64,000 bases of DNA from Piliocolobus tephrosceles (Eukaryota > Chordata > Mammalia > Primates > Cercopithecidae). Below the pieces are notes generated by a model. That model made no database searches and was not told where the DNA came from. It was given only the letters and a program-made list of their open reading frames with translations. The stretch covers positions 89,159,101 to 89,223,100 of the forward strand of contig NC_045441.1 in the NCBI RefSeq assembly GCF_002776525.5. Reading direction: 5' to 3'. Within the stretch, counting starts at the first letter, position 1. Each line of letters starts with the position of its first letter. Made by a program: the position numbers and the translations under genes. This document shows positions 56,410 to 64,000 of the stretch, piece by piece.

Positions 56410-57150
56410 TTGTTACTCATTCATTCATTCAACTATTCCTACATTCAGAAAATATTTACTAAATATCTATTATGTGTGAGCCAATATGCTGAGGATTAGA
56501 GATAAATCCCTAATTTATATTCCAGTTTGGAAGACAAAAATAAGTCAAACAAATACTACATCAGATGTGGATAAGTGATGTGAAGAAAAACAAAGCAATG
56601 AGGATAATAGGAAATGCTAAGGTGGGTAGGAATTAACATTTTAAAGAGACTGTTCACATAAATTCTCACTGAAAAGGTGATGCTGATGCTAACTACTGAT
56701 GAGCAAAGACATAAAGGGAGCTATATGCTTACAGGAAGGAAAAGTATTCCAGGTAGAGAGAATGGCATGTGCAAAGGCCCTGAGGCATAAGCATAGATGG
56801 TGTGTTTGAAGAAGAATACATTGGCCAATGTGGCTGGAAGGACGTGAGCAAAGAAGAGAGCACTAGAAGTAAAAGTGGGTGGGTTTAAGATCACATGGAG
56901 CTTTGTAGAATTTGCAAAATCTTTGGTTTTTCTTTTGATTGAGATGGGAAGCCACTGGATGAATTTGAGGCAGAGGAACTGACGTGATCTGATAGCATCA
57001 CACTGGTTACTTATTGTGTAGAGACTAGATACACTAAACCTGAGCAAGAGTGGAAGCTGGCAGACCACATGGAAGCTATTGAAATTATTCAAGTGGGGTT
57101 AAACAGTCAAATAGCAGTGTCAGAGATGAGACATGTTTGGATTACAGATA
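56410..57150 (-). mobile_element. L2 LINE relic, long
   Basis: Reverse-complement L2 order: 'cattcattcattcaactatt', 'gaaaatatttactaaatatc', 'gagcaaagacataaagggag', 'gcatgtgcaaaggccctgag', 'ccaatgtggctggaaggacg', 'gagatgggaagccactggat' and 'aactgacgtgatctgatagc'. One of the longer L2 relics in the window. Stops in all frames. Confidence 0.78.
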
Positions 57151-57759
57151 AATTTTGAAGTTGGAGACAATAGGATTTCCCACTGGTTTAGCTATTTTGT
57201 ATATGAGAAAGACAAGCTAAAATGATCCCAATATATTAATATCTAGTTTTAACAATGAGAGGGGTGAAATTACTATTAAATGATATGTGGAAATGGAATA
57301 GCACGTTTTGGGTTGGGATTGGAAATCAGTGTTGATTTTGGACATGTTAATTTTTATATGAGTATTAAATATCATATGGGCTGGGCATTTAAATCTGAAT
57401 GAGAGCATCAATTCAGCTATGAAGAGGAACAGAGAAACGGGCTGTAGCTGGAGGGAGAAATAAGGTCAAGAGAAAATTTAAAAAAACATACTGGGACTAG
57501 AAACTTGCTTGTCTGTTGATGGGAAAGATACTCTAGAGAGAGAAAATTTGATGATATTGGATCTTTGATTTAAGCTATTAGATCTCAGAACTAGGTTAGC
57601 CGCTGATGAATATTTATGAGTTTTTCTTATGAAAAGTAATTTATTGGATCAAAAAACACACGGAATATAGGACATTTTTGTAAGCATATTGCAAAAGGTG
57701 TTAAAACATATTTACTTGATAAGATAAATAATATTTCAATCTAGCACATGATATTTGCC

Positions 57760-58060
57760 AAATTATTGAATCAGAGCGGTAGAGTAAGCATGAATGATTT
57801 CATGGAGGATGTGCATTTGAGAAGGTCCATGAAACTTGGGCAGGATTTGAATAGACTGGAATGGGGTGAGAATACAAATGCTAGGGAATGTCTGAACATC
57901 ACAGAGAGGTAATATGAGATATATCTTGGAAGGGAAAAGCAGATTCATGTGAGGGGCAAGGGGAAAATAATTAGGAAGGGCATATTTGTGCTAGAGATTG
58001 TAGGGTACATAACTTTTAAGCTGTCAGTAAAGGAAGGCATCTCAAGTGACTCACATACTC
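57760..58060 (-). mobile_element. Possible L2/L3-type LINE relic (weak)
   Basis: 'gatttcatggaggatgtgca', 'tttgagaaggtccatgaaac' and 'ttgggcaggatttgaataga' resemble an ancient-LINE consensus ('tcatggaggaggtgacatttgagctgggccttgaaggatg'). Family uncertain. Confidence 0.4.
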
Positions 58061-58064
58061 TGGC

Positions 58065-59865
58065 CTGGGCCAGATTTTTTTCTGAAACAAGTTAAAAATG
58101 TATTCTGGGCCTGAAAGGTTGAATAGATTTTATATTAGTATCAAATTTATGGTCAGATGCAAGGCATGTTAATCTTTTAGAATATCTTTAAGGGGTTTCA
58201 AAATATTGCTAAGTTCTTCTGAAAGTTAGTAAGACCTGCAGAATTCATGAGCTCCATCGACAGAGCCTTATAAAAGAAGAGTAACTAATGTTAGTTCTTG
58301 ACCTCAAACAGGTTTCTAGAAATAGAAATAGTTACATGGAAAGTGAGTTGACATATGACATTTGTTAGAAATTATTTTGAAAGCAAATATTCTTTGTAGG
58401 TAAACGAACATACTCACTACAGAAAACCTCCAGACACTAAGTTAGGAGGAAGTTTTTTTTTTTTTTTTCCTTTGTATTGTCATCACTATTATCCGACCTA
58501 CATGATTGTTAATTGCAACTCTGACACATACAGGAGCAGAGGAAGTTCAACCTGTCACTACTTATAATTCAGGCACACAAACCAATGTGCTCAAAGGAAA
58601 ATCAATAATAGGAATTAATGGAGATGCAAAGAAGAAAATGTGGCTGACGTCTATAATATATTGTGTATCTTGTCCTCTATCTTTTAAAAATGTAGTTCAG
58701 TGGACAGGACTAAAATCAATTATGAAATTTGTAAGCCCTTGCTAGATATTTCTAATTGGTAGAAAGATTGCATCCTTCCTTGGTGAGAAGCAGAGATTGT
58801 AGAACAGTCAAATACATAATGACTACAGAAGACAGGCTATGAACATAAATTAAGAAGCCAGGTGGGTGCAGGTTTAAAGGAGAAGGCTGCTACCCAACTG
58901 CAGTTGGTTGTTGCCAAGTAATAATGTACTCAGTGTTTCAGATTTCATTTTTCCAAAGAAATAAGAAATCTATAATTTGTAATGGGCAATCTCCCAATTT
59001 AAAAATATAACACATAAAAAAATACTGTGTGAGGAAGACAAAACACATCCATGGAACACGTTAAGTCCCCTGGCACTTGGCTTCTCATCTCTAGTCACTT
59101 CTGAAGGGGAAATGGACATGTGATCACCATATTATCCTGACCTATACCTGAATAAGGATTTCTAAAACTTCCCAAACATTTTTGCCTTAACCGAATTCTC
59201 AAGATGAATTTTTCTCCCTTTATTAAACTCAAAGATTTGTTCCCGTCCTGTTTTTGTTTGTTTTACATTTAAATTTAATTGTGTTTTAATATTGGCTCTG
59301 CATGTGATAATCAATGTTTTGGGAACAAATTACAGTACAGCATTGTCAGAAAAATAATAGATGATAAAAAGAAGTTGTGAAATATTTTAATAGCATGTCT
59401 TCATGCTTAAAGTGACATTGACATTTATCAGAGTAGCACAAAAATTTCCAGCTTTTAAAACATTGTTAAATTCTCTTCTATATTTGGCCTTGCTCATCAC
59501 TCTGTCTTATAATATGCTCAGCAGAATAAGGACCAGTTCCAGACTCAAATACAGAATTCCAGTTAAAACTCCAGTATAACCAAATATATGCCCAGTCTAA
59601 ATGCCCACATCCACTAAGCCAATAGCATACAGGGGAAAAAAGAGTTACATAATATTGTTTCTGTTTCCTAATCAGCTTTGTGTATGCCATAGATTGAAAA
59701 AGCATGTTGAAGCATCACTTTCCAGGTACTTAAATTAGAAACTACAGTCTGTTTATCCAGTCTAAGGCCTCTAAAATCAGAATATATAACATCTACATTT
59801 CCATCAATCCTTCTCCTTACCTATTCTCACTGATCTAGTTTGGAGTTCATTCTTTTCACTATTTA
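58065..59865. other. Unique AT-rich DNA, no gene seen
   Basis: A T15 run lies at about 58454-58468. Frames of 75-79 codons have no motif. Confidence 0.5.
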
Positions 59866-59867
59866 TT

Positions 59868-60005
59868 TCAAACTGTAAGGTGCACATGAATCACCAGGGG
59901 GTATTGTTAAAATGCAGACTCTGAAGCAGTAGGTCTGGGTTCAGGTTTGAGAGTCTGTTTTCCTACAAACTCTTAGATGCTTATGTGGAAGGTCCAAGAA
60001 CCCTA
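59868..60005. mobile_element. MER5-like (hAT) DNA transposon relic
   Basis: 'gcacatgaatcaccaggggg', 'tattgttaaaatgcagactc', 'agcagtaggtctgggttcag' and 'gatgcttatgtggaaggtcc' follow the MER5A layout ('catcagaatcacctggagggc…tgattcagtaggtctgggg'). Confidence 0.65.
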
Positions 60006-60039
60006 CTGTTCCCAGAAAGATGGAATATTTTAACAAACG

Positions 60040-60160
60040 TCTGTCTCCCCGACTAGAATATAAATTCTAAGCACAGAAACTAGGTCTCTATTGTATCCCA
60101 CTATACCTCTAGCATCAGCACGTAGTAGGTGGTTTAAATAGTTGCTAAATGAAGGAATTC
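60040..60160 (+). mobile_element. L2 3'-end relic
   Basis: 'ccgactagaatataaattct', 'agcatcagcacgtagtaggt' and 'ttgctaaatgaaggaatt' match the L2 3' end ('ccccactagaatgtaagctcc…cacatagtaggtgctcaataaatatttgttgaatgaatg'). Confidence 0.7.
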
Positions 60161-60242
60161 TGCTCCGCTGAACAAAACTAGGAGATCATCACTAACTGGC
60201 AAGGGAGATGGGCAAGCAGTCAAGAGACAGAGTTCCAAATCT

Positions 60243-60418
60243 TGCTACTTGGCCACCTAAAGCCAACTGGTGAGCTGTAAGGTACGGCCATGTTTTTGGT
60301 AGTAGATGGCCCATCTTTCCTCAGTATGTCTGCTTCTTGGCCACCTAAAGCCAACTGGTAACCTATAAGGTACGACCATGTTTCTGACAGTAGATGGCCC
60401 ATCTTTCCTCAGATTGTC
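60243..60418 (+). repeat. 88-bp tandem duplication (two copies, ~89% identical)
   Basis: Unit 1 at 60243-60330 and unit 2 at 60331-60418, with about 10 differences in 88 bp and no gap. Both contain 'ggccacctaaagccaactgg' and 'gatggcccatctttcctcag'. The unit is not a multiple of three. It matches no transposon I recognise. Confidence 0.9.
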
Positions 60419-60424
60419 TTTCAG

Positions 60425-61270
60425 AATGGAATGAAAATACAAATGCCTAGAAAGGAACTATATTCATCACTTCAGAAAGAGCCTTTCTTCTGTGGAAAAT
60501 CTCTAGAACAGCTTCTCTTTGAGTCTTTCACTATCTATGATTAAAAATAGCCATCACTTCCAGCCAAGAATTGCAAGAAAATCAATAAGACCATGATGAT
60601 CTATCTTGGAGTGTCATTTATTAGATTGATACAATTACTTTTCTTCTACGAAGGGCTCAGCTTTTGAATCTGTGATTGGTATGTCTTTGGCCTTATGAGA
60701 TGAATGATGAGATAATATGTGTGAAAAATTAAACTTCTATAGTGGCAAGTGTAAGTGACTCATGAGTTATGCTGGAGAATGGATCATTGCTTCACTTCTA
60801 CAGTTTAAAAATTTATAAAACCAACCATGGTTACTGCAGTATTACATGGCCATCAAGTTTCAAAAGTTTGAGACTCCTGCAATGAAGGCCATTAGAAAAC
60901 ATGAAATATTATTATTACAGACAGGTTATGGACCATCTTGCCAACAGCTGACACTGATCTTTCTATGTGAGCAGTAAGTTGAGTGGGGAAAGACATGGGA
61001 AGCCTCAGGCAGAATTATACAAAATATCTTCCATCCTTGGCGCTTATTCATCAATAATTAACCCTGGCAAATCTATAACTTGGTTGGAATAAAGTTAAAC
61101 ATTCCCCAAATGGCTCCTAAAATGGTGAATGATAAAATTATTGCTCTATGATTTGAGGTAAAGACGTCTAACCCTAAGTGCAAATAAAACATGGAAAGTT
61201 GATAATAATATTTTTAGTGAATAATATTATGAAATTAGAATAGTGAGAAGTTTTGTTATTGTGTTTTTTC
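60425..61270. other. Unique DNA, no gene seen
   Basis: Nothing recognised. Confidence 0.5.
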
Positions 61271-61275
61271 CAACA

Positions 61276-61652
61276 TCTGTATTAGCCCATTCTTAGCAGC
61301 TATAAGGAAATACCCAAGACTGGGTAATTTATAAAGGAAAGCGGTTTAATTTACTCACAGTTCCGCAGGGGTGGGGAGGCTTCAGGAAACATACAGTCAT
61401 GGTGGAAGGGGAAGCAAACATGACCTTTTTCACAGGGCTGCAGCAAGAAGAAATGCAGGGCAAAGCAGGGGAAAGCCCCTTTTATAAAACCATCAGATCT
61501 CGGGAGAACTCACTCACTATAACAAGAACAGCATGGAGGTAACTGTCTCTAAGATTGAATTACTTCCCACCAGGTCCCTCCCATGACATGTGAGGATTAT
61601 GGGAATTATATTTCAGGATGATATTTGAGTAGGGACATAGCCAAATCATATT
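61276..61652 (-). mobile_element. THE1/MST-type MaLR solo LTR, antisense
   Basis: Plus-strand view of a reversed LTR: 'tgtattagcccattcttagc', 'cccaagactgggtaatttat', 'actcacagttccgcaggggt', 'cttttataaaaccatcagat', 'cttcccaccaggtccctccc' and the end 'agggacatagccaaatcata'. Complete by length (~375 bp) with no internal region, so it is a solo LTR. No clear 5-bp target duplication was found. Confidence 0.82.
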
Positions 61653-61659
61653 ATTATCC

Positions 61660-62550
61660 TAATTTTTTATTCTTTTTGACTGCATGGAATATTTCTCAAA
61701 TAAAGTATTATGTGTCATTTTCCAATTCTTATTATACATTTTAGTCAGCCTGTTAAAAATGTATATAGATTTCCAATATACCTAATCCACTATCAAGACC
61801 TAAAAGTGGCCACAAGAAGTACCATCCCATGGGTCTATACATTCTTTAGCAGGACTATCTTTTCCTATTAGAAATTGGAGGCATTTTAATAAAAGGGAGA
61901 AAGGAGTAGGTTTTAGATTCTTGTTAAGCTAAGTTTGAGTTCTCTCTTGTTTGAGTTGAGTTCTCTCTTCTCATTTATTGGTTAAATGAACTAAAGAAAT
62001 TTAAATAAATTTTCTGAATCTCAACTTTTTAATTTTTAAAATGGACAGAACAATAGTTACATGACAAAAATGTCAAAAGAACTGAGATAAAATTGATAAA
62101 ATACTTAACAGTGGGTCTTGTAATATATTAAATGTAATACAATATGTATAGGTTAAAATTGTATCATTATAAAAGATAATTCCTTAATCATTACAAAAGA
62201 ATTCCTTTATTTTCCCTTTATAGATGTCCTCTACAAAATAACCTATTGCATTTTTTGCATTACTTACACTTTTAACCTGAAGACTGGTCACTAAGCAATG
62301 CATTTAATGTCTGTTGATTTGAGCATTCACTATGTGCACTAGGTAGTGATGTTATTGTAAAAGAAACAGCAATATTTTGCATCGTTCTAACACATTAGTA
62401 CTGAAAACAATTAAGCAAATAAAGCAACATGATCTGTAAATAAATATAAAATAAATAATAATATTCTCAAACAATAGTTGAAAATAATAGTGGCTTCAGA
62501 CTAGGGAAAGGTCTGACTATGGTGAATGGGCCTTGAGCCTGGCCTTGAAA
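61660..62550. other. Unique AT-rich DNA, no gene seen
   Basis: Contains a small direct repeat of 'gagttctctctt' (about 61938 and 61960). Confidence 0.5.
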
Positions 62551-62555
62551 AATGC

Positions 62556-64000
62556 ACAGATGGGGACTCCGCCTCTGGGGACAGGGCTCAGCTAAAGCAG
62601 CAGAGGCCTGTCCAGACGCGAACGACTCTGTCTGACAGCTTTGAAGAGAGCAGTGGATCTCCCAACACGGAGGTTGAGATCTGAGAAGGGGCAGTCTGCC
62701 TGCTCAAGTGGGTCCCTGACCCCTGAGTAGCCTAACTGGGAGACATCCCCCACTAGGGGCAGTCTGACACCCCACACCTCAGAGGGTGGAGTACACCCCT
62801 GAGAGGCAGCTTCCAAAGCAAGAATCAGACAGGTGCACTCGCTGTTCAGCAATATTCTATCTTCTGCAACCTCTGCTGCTGATACCCAGGCAAACAGGGT
62901 CTGGAGTGGACCTCAAGCAATCTCCAACAGACCTATAGCTGAGGGTCCTGACTGTCAGAAGGAAAACTATCAAACAGGAAGGACACCTATAACAAAACCC
63001 CAGCAGTACATCACCATCATCAAAGACCAGAGACAGATAAAACCACAAAGATGGGGAAAAAGCAGGGCAGAAAAGCTGGAAATTCAAAAAATAAGAGCGC
63101 ATCTCCTCCTGCAAAGGAGCACAGCCCATCACCAGCAACGGATCAAAGCTGGTCAGAGAATGATTTTGACGAGATGAGAGAAGAAGGCTTCAGTCCATCA
63201 AACCTCTCAGAGCTAAAGAAGGAATTACGTACCCAGCGCAAAGAAACTAAAAATCTTGAAAAAAGAGTGGAAGAATTGACAGCTAGACTAATTAATGCAG
63301 AGAAGGTCATAAACGAAATGACAGAGATGAAAACCATGACACGAGAAATACGTGACAAATGCACAAGCTTCAGTAACCGACTCGATCAACTGGAAGAAAG
63401 AGTATCAGCGATTGAGGATCAAATGAATGAAATGAAGCGAGAAGAGAAACCAAAAGAAAAAAGAAGAAAAAGAAATGAACAAAGCCTGCAAGAAGTATGG
63501 GATTATGTAAAAAGACCAAATCTACGTCTGATTGGGGTGCCTGAAAGTGAGGGGGAAAATGGAACCAAATTGGAAAACACTCTACAGGATATCATCCAGG
63601 AGAACTTCCCCAACCTAGCAGGGCAGGCCAACATTCAAATTCAGGAAATACAGAGAACGCCACAAAGATACTCCTCCAGAAGAGCAACTCCAAGACACAT
63701 AATTGCCAGATTCACCAAAGTTGAAATGAAGGAAAAAATCTTAAGGGCAGCCAGAGAGAAAGGTCGGGTTACCCACAAAGGGAAGCCCATCAGACTGACA
63801 GCAGATCTCTCGGCAGAAACTCTCCAAGCCAGAAGAGAGTGGGGGCCAATATTCAACGTTCTTAAAGAAAAGAATTTTAAACCCAGAATTTCATATCCAG
63901 CCAAACTAAGTTTCATCAGTGAAGGAGAAATAAAATTCTTTACAGATAAGCAAATGCTTAGAGATTTTGTCACCACCAGGCCTGCCTTACAAGAGACCCT
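62556..64000 (+). mobile_element. Primate LINE-1, 5' UTR (partial) and ORF1, runs off the window
   Basis: About 495 bp of L1 5' UTR ('ctgtctgacagctttgaaga', 'gggtccctgacccctgagta', 'gggtctggagtggacctcaa', 'gctgagggtcctgactgtca') precede ORF1. Upstream of about 62556 the sequence is unrelated, so the element is 5'-truncated within its UTR and lacks the distal promoter. The 3' part, ORF2 and the tail are beyond the window. Wording of the UTR and the ORF1 coiled coil is older than the human-specific L1 (an L1PA5-8-like inference). Confidence 0.93.
63051..64000 (+). CDS. L1 ORF1: LINE-1 ORF1 (RNA-binding chaperone), partial at window edge, uninterrupted
   Basis: Encodes L1 ORF1p, the trimeric RNA-binding protein that coats L1 RNA in cytoplasmic particles. 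The start is the ATG in 'acaaagatgggg' (63051), which follows the 5' UTR and has a favourable context (A at -3, G at +4). I translated 316 codons to the window end with no stop or frameshift; the human protein has 338. Domains in order: a basic N-terminus ('MGKKQGRKAG'), a coiled coil at about residues 50-150, an RRM from about 153 with 'RPNLRLIGVPE' (R155, N157 and R159 at the same positions as in human ORF1p), and a C-terminal domain with R235, R261 and Y282 all kept. The coiled coil differs most from the human-specific version, as expected of the fast-evolving part of the protein. No stop falls inside the window, so a stop-to-stop search of the window alone would miss it. Confidence 0.93.
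   Translation, partial: MGKKQGRKAGNSKNKSASPPAKEHSPSPATDQSWSENDFDEMREEGFSPSNLSELKKELRTQRKETKNLEKRVEELTARLINAEKVINEMTEMKTMTREIRDKCTSFSNRLDQLEERVSAIEDQMNEMKREEKPKEKRRKRNEQSLQEVWDYVKRPNLRLIGVPESEGENGTKLENTLQDIIQENFPNLAGQANIQIQEIQRTPQRYSSRRATPRHIIARFTKVEMKEKILRAAREKGRVTHKGKPIRLTADLSAETLQARREWGPIFNVLKEKNFKPRISYPAKLSFISEGEIKFFTDKQMLRDFVTTRPALQET

Noticed and set aside
62592..63364. Minus- and plus-frame ORFs overlapping the L1 5' UTR and ORF1
   Set aside because: Shadows of the real ORF1 starting at 63051. The 114-codon plus-strand frame at 62833-63177 is in another frame and spans the UTR.

Overview
This is vertebrate, and specifically primate, nuclear DNA: an AT-rich, gene-poor, repeat-dense intergenic (or deep intronic) window. 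The evidence is its repeat content: Alu SINEs on both strands, primate-lineage LINE-1 copies, MaLR (MST/THE1/MLT1) LTRs, a MER11-like HERV-K-family LTR, and old MIR/L2/HAL1/L1M relics. Human is the most likely source, but sequence alone cannot exclude another ape or Old World monkey. I found no host protein-coding exon, tRNA, rRNA, CRISPR array or bacterial-type gene. Almost all the short ORFs are chance reading frames in AT-rich DNA or lie inside transposons.

Layout. 0-9 kb: unique AT-rich DNA with MLT1 LTR pieces, a three-copy 31-bp minisatellite, MIRs, a HAL1 relic and an L1M relic. 9-13 kb: L1M relics on the minus strand, broken up by three minus-strand Alus. 16.1-18.5 kb: a fairly young 5'-inverted LINE-1 with about 689 open ORF2 codons, inserted at the 5' edge of an older Alu. 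19-31 kb: Alus, an ERVL-like LTR end, a second HAL1 relic and an unclassified GC-richer block (27.6-28.2 kb). 30.6-32.1 kb: an old minus-strand L1 with a T48 tail. 33.3-34 kb: an MLT1 LTR split by an AluY. 37.3-37.8 kb: an internal L1 ORF2 fragment with no 3' end. 38.7-39.6 kb: an MIR broken by a 34-bp insertion copied from 0.58 kb upstream. 42.5-43.9 kb: an L1M relic with a T38 run and an Alu. 44.3-50.4 kb: a three-level nest (old L1 > MaLR provirus > MER11-like solo LTR). 50.4-53.6 kb: L2/MIR/L1M mosaic with a locally copied patch. 54.7-55.3 kb: a short L1 3' end with clear target-site duplications. 56-62 kb: L2, MER5, an 88-bp tandem duplication and a THE1-like LTR. 62.56 kb to the end: the 5' part of another primate L1 whose ORF1 is open for all 316 codons present and runs off the window edge.

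The genes here are transposon genes, so the story is mobilisation history rather than a host pathway. L1 ORF1p (RNA chaperone) and ORF2p (endonuclease/reverse transcriptase) are what copied the L1s and Alus into this locus. Insertion order can be read from the nested target-site duplications. I see no convincing new biological system. The most informative signals are the intact ORF1, the twin-primed L1, the fully resolved nest, and several short templated or duplicated patches that look like footprints of local repair or template switching.
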